A stretch of DNA of 64,000 nt, from the NCBI GenBank assembly GCA_031761405.1, contig JASEVX010000001.1:26202261-26266260 (forward strand), in the 5' to 3' direction. The translations under genes were made by a program, and so were the position numbers. The notes under the pieces were generated by a model. The model did no database searches and was not told the origin of the DNA. It worked only from the letters and a program-made list of their open reading frames with translations. Below are positions 37,754 through 51,135 of this stretch, piece after piece (the stretch's first letter is position 1; every line of letters starts with the position of its first letter). Origin of the DNA: Serripes groenlandicus (Eukaryota; Mollusca; Bivalvia; Cardiida; Cardiidae).

Positions 37754-39480
37754 TTTTTAAGCGTCGAGTGTTTGATGCGATTTTTAGAGAGTGATACGTA
37801 ATTTCTTATCAGGAGTCTGATGGACCGGGAACAGTGGTGCCACCTTGCGGTTAGCAGGAGAGGATAACCGACTATTGTCTGACGAGCCCATTGCTAAAAA
37901 ACAATGTCGACCGTTTAGCAAATCTCACGAGATCAGAATAAAATACTTCTCTGTACATATATTGGATCTGACTACACCGCATAAAAGGTCGTCTCGAATT
38001 GACCTTATACACTTAAATACTCATTAGCATGTGATCGTTTTTTTTTTATCGCACGCCATCACTCGGTTGTAAACAATCGTAAACTCGGCACACAATGCTT
38101 CTCTTTGTCCTTTAAAGGAGTAAGCGGTGTTTAGGACTGGATTTATGCTAGCCAAATAGTTAATTCTGTACGGCGAGGGTAAATAAATTCATCACTACTA
38201 TTAGGTCTGGTTTTAATAAGAGCCGTTTACCTGGAGTTTGGTCAAAAGACACTAGAAGTTACCGACATGTCTAAAGTAAACAGTCTGTTTAAGCTGATTT
38301 ACTCATTTCAAACTCTTCCATGTTGAGAACATCTGATGGAAACAGTGAACATCTGAAGTTGTCAGTATAATTTTTAGACAGAATATACAACATTGTCGGG
38401 ATTTCAGATATTTTTTTTGTGGGCAAATTGTCGTTAATTCCAAAATTATTCTAGTCAGTCAGGCCATGGAAGGTTACAACGCATTCATTCTTGATTTTGT
38501 TGTTATATATTTTGATTTAAATACCGTCTATTCTTATCATTCAAAGATATATTGACTGTTTCAACATCGTCTTGATGATAATATTGATACATTGCCCATC
38601 TATTTTTATGTTTCTCCTCTAATTAATGCTACAATAGCTTAAACGGAAGCTGCGTGGTTTGTGGGGGATTCTCTACTCTTTTTTAAGAAAGTAGTCATTG
38701 TTTTAATTTAGTTAAAGTAGTAAACATAAGTTTGCTCCTATTATTGCAAAATTATAATAACAAGTAACAACACTTAATATAAAACAAAAAAAAACATGTA
38801 GTACTTATAAATGTCACCTTTGTCCTTCAACATTTCATAAATAAGTTTAGATAAACGCAAAATGTAAAAGATGCAATGTGCGTGCATTGTAAAAGATAAC
38901 ATTTTAGAAAGCCCCTAGAGTGCAGTTTGAGATAAGACAATCTTGACTATCCGATTAGCTTGATCAGTAAAATACAGGATCAGTTTTAATGAGATTTAAC
39001 CTCAGTAAGATGACCATTTCCTTCACCCTGGGAAACAAGGAAGGGATCCACTTCCATTTAATTTAATCATAACCTGTCAAAATTCATCGTTGATGTTGGG
39101 ATTTTAAGTCTGGTGTTAGTAAACCGAACGTTTGCGGATAAAAACATTGTGACCAGCGTTTAGAATAACCATTTAGCTGACACATAGCGCTTTTTCAATA
39201 GTCGTTTTTTTTATTTGTGTACCGGACCAAATCTGGCTGGCCTTGTCTATATAATAACAGTTTACATTTTTACTTTTTGAAATAGAATGCCAGGCCACTG
39301 TGGTTCAAATGGCATATATAACTTAACCCAAACAAGTTATTGAATACGGGATAACTTTGAATTTGAATCAAACCTCAACCCCTGCATTGCTTTCCGCTGA
39401 GCTAACTGCAAGAAACGCAGTTGTCAGGTCTCGGAAGTTCTCAACCTAAATTGAAATCTCTTAGATATAAAGATTGGGAA
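37754..39480. other. Nothing recognised
   Basis: AT-rich with no supported coding exon or repeat family. Confidence 0.45.
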
Positions 39481-39481
39481 C

Positions 39482-39583
39482 TTGTTAACGGATGCAATAT
39501 TAATAAATAATCACGAATACGCCATTGGGTTATTGTTAACGGATGCAATATTAATAAATAATCACGAATACGCCATTGGGTTA
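39482..39583. repeat. 51-bp exact-type tandem duplication
   Basis: A unit starting TTGTTAACGGATGCAATATT occurs at 39482 and again at 39533. Confidence 0.9.
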
Positions 39584-39814
39584 GTGTATCTGCGTCATTA
39601 AGTTGGCAAACCATAATGGGCCAGAAAGGGGGAACAGTGTTTAGAGGACATAAAGAGCCCGGAACTTGAAATATAAATCATAATACAACTACAAAGTACG
39701 GAGAGTATTTGGAAAGATGTAATGACGGGACGTAAACATTGATCTGGTCTGGTGATATCATGGCTGAAGGGGCGATTGCTTCGTTCTTGCAATGTTTTGA
39801 TAAGGATTACCATT

Positions 39815-40048
39815 TTAACCCTTTCCCTTATATAGACGTTTTCCGACGCCTCGGCAGCAGACGGCTTTTTGAAAACATAGTGACAAAAGAAGAAATTGCT
39901 CAAAACGAGCAATTTCTCCTTTTGCCACAATGTTTTCCACTTTTAGTCATAGGTCATCCATTCAATTATAGAGATTTTCTAATTTTTGACAAAACATCAG
40001 TGTTCAAAGTCGTCTGCTACAGAATTGTTTCATGAGGGAAAGGGTTAA
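39815..40048. mobile_element. TTAA-type hairpin MITE copy
   Basis: TTAACCCTTTCCCTTATATA to CATGAGGGAAAGGGTTAA. Inner hairpin GAAATTGCTCAAAACGAGC. Confidence 0.88.
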
Positions 40049-40229
40049 AGATTGAAAAGACGGATGGATTGTATGATAATACCCAATGTTTTGGTCATTA
40101 TATTCACATGGAATATCCACGCAATATAATACTTTGTTGAATAAATTTTAACCCGTTAAACAGTACGTTCCGTTATACAGTCTCCTTGGCTGTATGCATT
40201 TGGGATCAAAGTTCAATACGAGCGATTTA

Positions 40230-40446
40230 TCCTATTTCCACAATGTGTACAACAGTCAGATTCTTGGGCGTGGATATATCAAATGATTTGTCATGGGACG
40301 ATCATATAGATGGGTCCACAAAGAAAGCAAATCAAACCTTAAGCTTTCTTCTAAAGGTTAAATCTGAATCCCTTAAGTCCTTGTGCTCCCCCAGCTCGAA
40401 TATAAGTCTGACGTATGGTAACCTCATACACAGTCCCCAAAAGACC
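40230..40446 (+). pseudogene. Non-LTR retrotransposon reverse transcriptase fragment (Jockey-like)
   Basis: The frame reads VRFLGVDISNDLSWDDHID, then KKANQTLSFLLKVK. A +1 shift gives LPQLEYKSDVW, a stop and PHTQSPK. This matches the late reverse transcriptase signature (YLGV.IS.DL.W..HI....KAN..LGFL...PxLEYAS.VW.PHTQ) of Jockey/CR1-type elements. It is short and broken by a frameshift and a stop. Confidence 0.75.
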
Positions 40447-40463
40447 AACACGACGGGGGGACA

Positions 40464-40770
40464 TTCAAAACCCATATGGTCAAAACCCATACGGTCCAAA
40501 AATGACTTAGTAGTCAAAACCCATTTGGTTGAGAATAGAGGGTAGTCAAAACCCATATGACTGAAAATGCAGGGTAGTCAAAACCCATATGATTGTATAA
40601 TGTTTGGACCGTATGGGTTTCGAATACCCTGCAATTGCCATTGTTGGGGTTTTGAAATATCCTGTTTATTTGATAATTGGAGTTTTGTCTACACTGCAGT
40701 TTCAATCATATGGGTTTTGACTACTATGTAATTTTTGGACCGTATGGGTTTCGATCATATGGATTTTAAC
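40464..40770. repeat. Palindromic array of AAAACCCATATGG motifs
   Basis: TCAAAACCCATATG occurs at least five times in one orientation up to about 40590. The inverse CATATGGGTTTTGA or GTATGGGTTTCGA occurs to about 40770. This gives a long potential stem around the middle near 40640. Confidence 0.75.
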
Positions 40771-41548
40771 ATACACTCAACTAGAAACTGTGTAAAGTCG
40801 AGCAGCCCGCTGAATCAAGGCACTTTACGCCCGCACAGCCAGTGTGACAAACATAAAACAGTCCCTTAAACTACGTTAGCTTGATCTGAGACGTATAGAC
40901 AGTAGACTTTCCCTCATGTAAGTATAAACCTGTAGATGATCGGGTTGAAATTCCCAAAGAAGATTACGTGACTCCATCCGCACGCCAATCCAGGCATAGC
41001 CAACGATTATGCTACAGGTTAATTTCAGCAACCACTGATTTATACAAGTTGTCCTTTTTCCCACGACAAATTATCGTTGAAACAGTCTCCCCCTGACATT
41101 ATATCCCTCCCAACCCCACAGACCAGTTCAGAGCAGCTGTTGGCTGCATCGATCATGCCTCACCCTAGTCAGCACGCTAGCCTTGTTTTTATTCTATTCA
41201 TCTTATTTTTATTTTTATTTTGCTATTCTTTAAACCGAAACCTTATTTCTAATAAGCAGTACTTCCTGTAATTCCTTTTAAACCTATTATTTTCTTTATT
41301 TACTTACATAGTCTCGTGGCTTGACGCGCACACGTAGCATCATATGGCCCGGTGCGTGGTCGCACCTCGCAATAACCGTATGAAGACGGCGCGTGTAACC
41401 ACAGTGTTATTGGAAGCACGTTATCAGTCTAATACCATCGGTGCCTTGAACTTAATTAAAGGATAATTAGTGAGGGATTCCGATTGATTTGTAACAAACA
41501 TGCCCCCGTCAATCATCACCCTTATGCTTTCTTGTTTTCCCTGGCTTA

Positions 41549-41776
41549 TTAATCCTTTCCCTCCTATATACGCATTTTGACGTATCTGCAGCAGACGACT
41601 TTTGAAAAAATAATGACAAAAGAAGAAATTGCTCAAAACGAGCAATTTCTCCTTTTGCCACAATGTTTTCAACTGTTTTCAGTAATAATATCTACAATTA
41701 TAGAGATTTCTATATTTTGGAGCAGATATTTTCAAAGTCGTCTGCTGCAGATTTGCTGTATGTGGGAAAGGGTTAA
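41549..41776. mobile_element. TTAA-type hairpin MITE copy
   Basis: TTAATCCTTTCCCTCCTATA to TGTGGGAAAGGGTTAA. Confidence 0.82.
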
Positions 41777-42017
41777 TCCTTATCATTGTTGTTACTATCC
41801 TTTACTTTAAATGTACAAGGTATGACAGGGAAGTTTTAGTCTCAGTCATTTCTCACATATACATTTAAATGTGTTTTGTTTTTAACAATTGTTGGTTCAT
41901 TTTTACGGTTTCTGAATGGCGTCTTTTAAAAGTTTGGACATGACTGATAAAAAAACAAAACTTGCCATGACCAAAGAACACATTCACCGACCTCTGTTAG
42001 TATCGTCAACGTGTCTT

Positions 42018-42246
42018 CTTAAACTATTTCCCACACACAACAAATCTGCAGCAGACGACTTTGAAAATATTGAGTCAAAAATATGAAAAGTCTCTTAAAA
42101 TGAAAGAACAATACTAGTAATTGAATAGAGTTAACAAAAATTGTGACAAAAGGAGAAATTGCTCATCGTGAGAAATTTCTCATTTTGCCACAATGTTTCA
42201 ATAGTTGTCTGACGCAGAGGCGTAAGAAAGCGTCTGGGAAAGGGAA
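42018..42246. mobile_element. TTAA-family hairpin MITE copy
   Basis: TAAACTATTTCCCACACACA at the left. The right end is shortened at GCGTCTGGGAAAGGG. Confidence 0.68.
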
Positions 42247-42539
42247 AACCAACTATCTGATACGCGATATTAGAATCTAAAATTGAATACAGCTTAAGAA
42301 TGGGGTAAACCCAAGACAAACTCCTTTTATAATTGGTTCCTTATCCGGGACAAACCACCCAGGCGTAATTACGACAAGTGTAGATGAAGATTTGCCTGCA
42401 AAGCTATGTCATCTGATCCGCAGAAAGACAGACAGACATACTTATTGAGCGAGAACGTTATAGGTAGTATGGCTTGAGTGGAACTGTACTGGTTACACAT
42501 TTCTTAAATGTTTGTTTGCGGAGCTAACATACAAACATA

Positions 42540-42750
42540 TATACGATTTCTGTCGTCTCTGCAGCCGACTACTTTTGAAAAAATTGTGACAAAAGAAAAA
42601 ATAGCTCATAATGAGCAATTTCTCCTTTTGCTACAATGTTTTCAACTTTATTTAATGATTGCATTTTCATTTATTGAGATGTTGATTACTTTCGCCTACA
42701 TGTTTTGCAAGTCGTCTGTTGCAGATGCGTTGTAGCCGGCAAAGGAAAAC
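42540..42750. mobile_element. TTAA-family hairpin MITE, worn ends
   Basis: The inner AGCTCATAATGAGCAATTTC hairpin and GTCGTCTGTTGCAGATGCG remain. Confidence 0.6.
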
Positions 42751-43285
42751 ACCGAATTGAAAATATCGTTGCAAAAAAGAAAAAAATTACTAATTTTGAA
42801 CAATTTTAACATTTTAACACAAGGTTTTTAAAAGATGCCTACTGCTAGGCATCGAATCTGTTATATTTCTTCGAAAGAATCATGTTCTTTTCTGCGCCGA
42901 ACCAATTTCTCCTAAGTTGGAATGTATAATGCGGTGTGGTTAATTTGATCTAGACTGATAGGGAAAGGAATTAATTTTCCAATCGAATTAAAGAAATCGG
43001 ATAATTAAATTTTTATGTCATCAGGTTTTCAGACCCCAGAAAATGATCCAAGTTATTTTTTTTCCCCATAGCAACATATTTGATTGGTGAAAATTGAAAC
43101 GACGATTTCATCTATTGTTTAGTTATGAAAAACGGTCTACAGTTTCAGGTATCATGTGATTTCTTCAACTATTTCCTTGAGGTTAAAACAATGATAATAA
43201 ATAACAATTAACCGAAATTTGTTCAAGAAGACAGTTTCTTACAAGCGTTATTTAAGCAGCGTTACACGACAACATACTTTATGGG

Positions 43286-43508
43286 TTCGTAACCGTTTCC
43301 TTCAAATAGACGCAGTATGACACCTCTGCAGCAGACGACTATTGAAAACATGGCGGCAAAAGGAGAAATTGCTCAAAACGAGTAATTTTTACTGTCGCCA
43401 TAATGTTTTTAGGGTTTGTCCTTTCATTTATAAAGAGTTTGGATATTCTTTACGGAATGTTTTTAAACGCGTCTGCTACAGATTTTTTGTAAATGGGAAA
43501 GGGTGAAT
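43286..43508. mobile_element. TTAA-family hairpin MITE copy
   Basis: GTAACCGTTTCCTTCAAATA to AATGGGAAAGGGTGAA. Inner GAGAAATTGCTCAAAACG. Confidence 0.7.
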
Positions 43509-43786
43509 GAATATCAACGATAAATACGATCGAATCGCATACTTGTATACACGTGCTTCGATGAGAAATGTTATCCTCAAGCTTCTGGCTGCTATGCTGG
43601 GAAGCTCCTGTGAATAGATACGCCAAGAGGGCCCCATGGAAGATTAGTGTCCAGTTACTAAATGGGTCACCCTCACAACATAAAGTCTTTACTTACTTAC
43701 TAAGGGTATCGCAATATCATGACTTTTTTCTTCGAAGAACAGACGAGCTAATAAAATGAATGTTATGTTTAATTTCTGAACATCAT

Positions 43787-43990
43787 TTAACACTTTCCCT
43801 CATACGGCAATTCTGCATCAGACGACTTTGAACGTATCTTGTCAAATAATAGAAAATCTCTTTAATTGAATGGATAACCTATGACAAAATGTGGAAAACA
43901 TTGTGGCAAAAAAAGAAATTGCACGTTTTGTGCAATTTCTTCTTTTGTCACTATGTTTTCAAAAAGCCGTCTGCTGCAGAGGCGTCAGAA
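43787..43990. mobile_element. TTAA-type hairpin MITE, right end truncated
   Basis: TTAACACTTTCCCTCATACG. Inner GCACGTTTTGTGCAATTTC. It stops after AGAGGCGTCAG. Confidence 0.7.
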
Positions 43991-44138
43991 GAGCTATTAA
44001 ACTATATGGTCGAAGCCACGATAGAATATCTGGATTTGTAAAAACACTGTGTTTTGCTGTGGAATGTTACAACCAGGACGAGATATAACTCATGTTTGAT
44101 TCTATTAAATATTGATGAGGTGTGCCTGTGGCGAGAAA

Positions 44139-44288
44139 ATGGCGGCGATGATTAGGTTTACAGTTAGAGACCATCTGTACTCAAATATCAACCTCATTAA
44201 CACCTCACTTCCGGTTATTTATGGGGAAAATTACGATCACGTGACACAGTCATGTGATTACGATATTTGTTTTTGTCTGGTAGCGTAA
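44139..44288 (+). CDS. Small open frame, 49 residues, unassigned
   Basis: It begins MAAMIRFTVRDHL after gagaaaATGG and ends CFCLVA. A CACTTCCGG (ETS-like) site lies inside at about 44209. No family is recognised, and length alone does not exclude chance. Confidence 0.15.
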   Translation: MAAMIRFTVRDHLYSNINLINTSLPVIYGENYDHVTQSCDYDICFCLVA

Positions 44289-44343
44289 ATATCCTTGCAT
44301 TGGAATTGGGCATTTCTTAAGAAAAAGTATAATACGCAATTAC

Positions 44344-45230
<887 letters not shown>

Positions 45231-45823
45231 CTACTTCTTCTGCTACAAACTACATGTTTAACGACCTTGATGTTTACTGTCGTTTACTGTGAAATTCCTC
45301 AGTGTATAATTAATCTAATTCAATGGATTACCGATCTTTGAGGTGACACAAGGAGAACTTAATTGATGTCAGTGGCACAAGGAAAAGTCAATAGGCATAA
45401 CTGTCAACTCAAATATCACCGGCGCGTCAAGCAAAGAAAAGAGACAGAGCGTTTTGTGACATTTTTGGAACAACAACCGGTTAGTGCGCACGCACAGTTT
45501 CGCGAAAACCTTCCCTGTTCGCCCCGCCCCCATCCATCCGGTCGATTACTAAATGCTTTTTATCTGAAAAAAGGCTAGAAGTGTAGCCACATTTTTGCGT
45601 AAAGTCAATCAATCGTTATTTGATTCCGAGACGGAGGTGCGACAATACCCCTTTTCATCTGTCGTTTTATTATTTACTTTTTTAAGGCCAGGCCTTTACA
45701 GAAGACGTCTGAATCTAACGTTAAAAGTTCAGCTGAATTTTGGTTTGCTACTTCGAGACAGGTGGAGTGAAACCCAATCTTAACTTGAATGGCCGCTATG
45801 TTTTTTGTTTGTTTGAGGTCAAA

Positions 45824-46072
45824 TTACGCCAAATACCATCCGTTGTCATGCTGATCTAGTTCCTAAACAAAACTGTGTTTGCATAGAAATTAGTGTATAC
45901 CATTTAATATATGACATTGAGATTAAATGCATTGTAAATGTATATATAGGATGCACTGAAAATGATTGATGTGATCACTATAGTATGTTGCCTTTGTTTG
46001 AAAGTGAATGTAGAGAAGTTTTGTCCGGGCCCGATTTGGTCCAAAATGATGGTAACCATTTTCGCCTTGTGA
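45824..46072. repeat. Dispersed repeat, second copy
   Basis: Same orientation and order of blocks as 32472-32736, ending GGTAACCATTTTCGCCTTGTG. Confidence 0.7.
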
Positions 46073-46189
46073 AAGCAGAAACTGTTTCTGAGACTGAGAC
46101 AACTTGTGCCGTTTCTTCCGAGCAATCAACCTTTGAAATTATCGCTCATGTTTTCAATTTTCATCGTTTTGCATATTAACGTTTGCATC

Positions 46190-46385
46190 GATCTGATGCA
46201 GATCACTTTGAAAACATTTAGTAAAACATTATGGATACTTTCTATAAATGAAAGAAAATCTATTAAATAAAGTTGCAGCATTTTTTTTGCTGCAAAAAGA
46301 CAAATTGCTAATTATTAGTAAATTTTTCAAACGTCGTCTGCTGCGGAGGCGTCATAAAGCGTGTGTATGTGGGAAAGGGTCAATG
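46190..46385. mobile_element. TTAA-family MITE, left end lost
   Basis: CGTCGTCTGCTGCGGAGGCG and TATGTGGGAAAGGGT mark the right side. Confidence 0.6.
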
Positions 46386-46735
46386 AAGAGAGTACAACTA
46401 CGTAGTTATACAGTGTTTATTGTCATTTTATGGCATTTTCTTTTATCAAGACTGTTCACTGATTGATTTTTCGTCAATTTGTGTATGATCACCTTCACTC
46501 CGCGTCCACCTAATTGTAATGAACCTCTTGTCTGATAATTCACTCTTCAGTACTGCGTTAATAAATGCTTATGAAGGAAAGTGCACATTTCTTGTCTTTA
46601 GATCAATTCAATAAATGCTTGGACTTGGTGGGAAAAATGGACCTCTGTGAGGTGTTTTCTGGAGACGCTTTGAAAGGTAATTTCCATGCATGGTGTATAG
46701 CCATTTCAGTTGAATCGGGATATTGTATGCGAACA

Positions 46736-46934
46736 TTAACCCTTTCCCATATATACAACAAATCAGCAGCTGACATCTTCGAAAACATTAAGGGAAATAG
46801 TAAATTCTATATAATAAATGTAATAATAATAAGTTAAACACTGAAAAAATGAAAAAAGTTATTTTGTCGCAATGTTTTCAAAAGTCGTCTGCTGCAGAGG
46901 CATCAAATTGTGTCAGCAAGTGAGAACGCGTTAA
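46736..46934. mobile_element. TTAA-type MITE copy
   Basis: TTAACCCTTTCCCATATATA to AAGTGAGAACGCGTTAA. The inner hairpin is worn. Confidence 0.65.
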
Positions 46935-47754
46935 AGACCCGGGTTAGCCTTTGTCAGCACGCCAACGCATAAGAGTCTTCAGTGACTTCCTACTTTTGGA
47001 AGATCTACCTGTATCGACGTAACTTCTGACAAACTAATAGAAGTGTAGCCCCTACTGGTGTCTGGTGCCTTTCCCATTTCCCGTGTTGTGATGCCAGACA
47101 ACAATACCCTCTTTCTCATCACACGGTTCATTTAGTTTCATAATGAAATTAATCTTCAGAAAGATTGTTTTGTCGATCGAACATTATACTATTCCGCAAA
47201 GGAACGTAATGAAATTAAAAATCGTACACGATGCGCATGTCTAAGGCTCATTTACTGTGCTTGATTAATGATTTCTTGTATTCGGTGGCAATCGAACAAT
47301 GAACAAGTTTCAGGAATAAAAATCACTGAATAATGCATAACAATAGAAGAGCGAGAAAGCAGACGTATTTATACTGACAAACGCGCGGAAATGTTCAATC
47401 ACGCCACGCTCTGACACGCAACCGGCTACAAACAACTACTACAACATTGGAAACAAACGTGAACATTTCCGAATAACAGGAATTGTATTACATGTCATTG
47501 ATTTAACGCATTATGCGATTGATATGATTCAGTGCATCTGTAAATATGGTTTATGATTCGTTATACATGTACCCGTATGTTGTATGAGTAAATACTATCA
47601 TATTCTGTTATATTAATAATAATACTGATGTTTAGGGCAGCTTGTTGTTGTTCTGGAAATCAGTTTGTAGCGATAAATTGCCTCTATTTTCTCTTTTCTT
47701 GTATTCTTACTTGGACTTAATTCTAAAAGATCGAATTATTCTTGCAGACCTGAT
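46935..47754. other. Nothing recognised
   Basis: No coding or repeat signal is clear in this stretch. Confidence 0.45.
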
Positions 47755-47870
47755 ACAGACGACTGTGAGCGCCTTTTGCGGCAGACGACTTCAGAAAAGA
47801 TTGTCGAAAAAGGAGAAATCATAAAATTGCAATTTTCTTTTCTCCAACAATCTTCCAATTTTGTATCATA
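47755..47870. mobile_element. TTAA-family MITE fragment
   Basis: GCGGCAGACGACTTCAGAAA with GGAGAAATCATAAAATTGC. The terminal parts are lost. Confidence 0.5.
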
Positions 47871-48034
47871 TTTGAACTACAAATTGTTCAAGCTATTACG
47901 CATATTAAGCATACTACACATTATATATTATTTCAGGTACTTATAAACGTAAATCATTTTCTGTTCCTCTTTTCAATTAAAAATACAGGCTTATCAGACT
48001 GTTTGGAGATATGTTTAGGATAATCAGATATATA

Positions 48035-48142
48035 GGCCATGTCGAACGTTGGAAAGAATATTGGCCGAGCTGGGATTCCAACTCACAACCCATGGATTGA
48101 CAGCCCGCATCGCTACCGACTGAGCCACCGGGACTCGGCTGA
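48035..48142 (-). mobile_element. tRNA-like SINE head
   Basis: Minus strand CCGAGTCCCGGTGGCTCAGT, GGTAGCGATGC and GTTGTGAGTTGGAATCCC, the same subfamily as 58078. Confidence 0.65.
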
Positions 48143-48414
48143 CGTTTCGAACAATAAAAACTCACATAAACAGTCTCACGAGAGTCTTCACGACTCGTTT
48201 ATATTTAGATACGCTAAAAATGAGCCCGTGCACGGGAATATGTACACATTTGCATTTATTAACAGTGTAGGTTCAGATCAGCTTGTCCACATGCTCAGAC
48301 TTATCGGAGTCTATACAAATTGACAGAAGCTGCTAACAAGCTTATTTTGGTAACGTTTGAATGGAGGGGTATTCAGCTTTATTTCCCACAATTTCTCTCT
48401 TATTATTTAAGCAA

Positions 48415-48470
48415 ACCCTATGTTGTGGGTACTCAATGAGACGATTCTTTTGAGTACCCACACCATAGGG
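48415..48470. repeat. Short palindrome
   Basis: ACCCTATGTTGTGGGTACTCA pairs with its inverse TGAGTACCCACACCATAGGGT around a short spacer. A related single arm lies at about 34722-34748. Confidence 0.65.
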
Positions 48471-49602
48471 TAAGGGGTTCGAATAAGAATTTTAGAAAAT
48501 GCTAAACACCCCTTATCTAGAGGTCTGCGTGACATGGTCTATATTGTAACACATACGATAGCAGAAAATATGTATGCACACCATGTCTAAAATTTTCCTG
48601 AAAAAGATTCGAATATATCTTCCACACAATATACTCTTTGCCATTTAATAGGTTTAACTAATTAGTAAAGTGAAAACACGACCATTTGAATTTGTTGAAA
48701 CATTGATGTATTCAGCTTTTGTTTGGCCCATCAAATGGTGTGTGTTCATTTATTTTGAAGTTACTTAGTATTACCTAATAGTATGAGAACACTACAGAAA
48801 ATCGTATTATTGATTAAGAAAGTTACGTACGTTTGTCTTTATTTAAGAATTGATATAATTGTTATATTACAGCTAGATATTACTTCTTAATGCTGGCATA
48901 TTTAGTTTTAATAAATATTAGTAAATAACTGATGATCTACGAGGCTGTATTTTGGTTTCAGATTCATACACATAATTATATTTCTGTAATATTCGAGTAA
49001 TGCTCATAGATGTAAGCATCTGATCAACATCTGTATAAGTCATGTCTTGAGTGTTTTGGGTTTTATTGACACTACGCAAACACATCATACACCTGTAGCC
49101 TTCCCTAAAAAATAGACTGTAACAGTTGTAACTGCATGTCTTCACAACATGTCTGTACCAACCGTTTCGAACTGAGCCATCAAATTATTAGTTCATATTT
49201 TAATATTAGTTTTAGCTGCTTATTAGCACTGACATTATACTATATCTACAATTACTGGTGCATATCTGCCCAGTAAAACTATTTCTGCAAATTTGTCGTA
49301 TTGAGATAAACGTTGAAAACATCGGTACTACTTTTCGAGTGGTAAATCGTATCATTTTAAGAAATATACGATTCTGAGAAAGTCATGATAACTTTGAGGG
49401 CAGTTGCCGAGGCAACCGCCCCCACAAATATATCGTCCCAATCAAATTTCAATATGATGTACGTTATTCCAAATGGATAAATGAGATAATAAAATACCTT
49501 TAAATTAAAAAACCATCTAGATTAAACATTAAAAAACATGCAGCGATTCTTCACCGTGCGCAGATGCATTGCGACACAAATTCGAAACACGCTGTTCATA
49601 AT
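48471..49602. other. Nothing recognised
   Basis: AT-rich; a minus-strand 75-codon frame at 48918-49145 has no family resemblance. Confidence 0.45.
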
Positions 49603-49873
49603 TGAGCCGTCCCACGAGAAAACCAACATTATGGTCTCGACGTTTTGTATCGACACAGATCAGCCTGCGCAATCCACGCAAGCTAATCCGGGCCGACACA
49701 TTCCGTCTTAGGAGGATAGAGGTTTAGAGAAATAACTTTATGGTTCTTGAAACAGAAAATTCACAGATGGCGAAAAGCGTCTGTCCGGGTTAGCCTGCGC
49801 GGCATGTCTATGCTGATCCTGGTCGTTACTTTGTGCAGAGTCAACAATGTTGGTTTTCTTGCGGGACGGCTCA
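49603..49873. mobile_element. GC-rich MITE, near complete
   Basis: TGAGCCGTCCCACGAGAAAA pairs with TTGGTTTTCTTGCGGGACGG and CTCA. Confidence 0.8.
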
Positions 49874-50499
49874 ACTGTTTTTGACCTTGTGTTACAGTCG
49901 TAGCGAGTTCCGGAAGAAACTGGTATATAGGTAAGCACGGAGGTAATAAACTCAACTTGCCGCCACCTCAGATTTTATGATCATTGCGCGCTAAATTAGA
50001 AAAGGAAAACCTTCAGTCGGTGAGCACTCGCTGTCTAATAAATCTGTATTTTTCCCTCTTCCGTTTTAATGTCGTAAGAGGTTCCTGTTTACTTTTACGA
50101 CAACTCACCTGTGTGATTCAGTTTACGATAATTAATCGATTGAAGTTTCCTGCATCTTGAAAAAGTAGATCAACGACGTGCCCACTTTTCTTTTATAATC
50201 TCACACTGATGTTTAAACCCAGAACGTATTTTGGAAGACTAGAAACTTCAAAGCCGTCATACATTTTCAAACCTTCATCAATTATACATAATATTTTATT
50301 TTTTTCTTGCGTCCAAATAACATAAAAAAAATCGTTTCAACAATTTATATATGGTTTTTAGATAGGGACTTTTGGTTTCTGATTCTCATTGGTTCACTTG
50401 TTTCATATTTTAAAGCATTACATATATATAAATATGTGTGTGGGGGTGTATTTAAATGTATACCTTCAGGATTTCCTTACTTGACTTGTAAAATGTATA

Positions 50500-51135
50500 G
50501 AAAGATTATAGCTGGTGACAGGTTTTCTCTTGAAAACAAATGAGTTTGAAAACATATTACAAAACAGACCATCTTCTGGCGTTGTTGTCATCTTTAGAAT
50601 TGTATACGTTATAGTTGGTGACAGGTTTTCTCTTGAAAACAAATGAGTTCGAAAAGATATTACAAATGTTACAAATGAGACTATCTCCCCGCTTTGTTGT
50701 CATCTTTAGAATTGTGTACGTTTATAGTTGCTGACAGGTTTTCTCTTGAAAACAATTGAGTTCGAAAATATATTACAACTGAGACCATCTGCAAGCGTTG
50801 TTGTCATTTTTTAAATTGTGTACGTTTATAGTTGCTGACAGGTTTTCTCTTGAAAACAAATGAGTTCGAAAAAATATTACAAATGAGACCATTTCCTGGC
50901 ATTGTTGTCATTTTTTAAATTGTGTACATTTATAGATGGTGACTGGTTTTTTCATGAAAACAAATGAGTTCGAAAAGATATTACAAATGAGACCATCTCC
51001 TGGCGTTGTTGTCATCTTTAGAATTATGTACGTTTATAGATGGTGACTGGTTTTCTCTTGAAAACAATTGAGTTTGAAAAGATATAACAAATGAAAACAT
51101 GTCCTGGCGTTGTTATCATTTTCAAAATTGTGTAC
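50500..51135. repeat. Minisatellite, about 104-bp unit, 6 copies
   Basis: GAC(A/T)GGTTTTCTCTTGAAAA recurs at 50517, 50620, 50733, 50837, 50941 and 51045. It is followed in each unit by a TTACAAATGAGACCATCT block. Confidence 0.9.

Noticed and set aside
39598..39930. Minus-strand 110-codon frame with [12 protein letters not shown]
   Set aside because: The [12 protein letters not shown] phrase appears in many places because it is the translation of the inner hairpin of the TTAA-type MITE.
41303..41410. Candidate minus-strand exon with gtaagt donor at 41302
   Set aside because: Two frames are open, but neither fits the MNNL cysteine pattern and no phase-compatible acceptor was chosen. Insufficient support.
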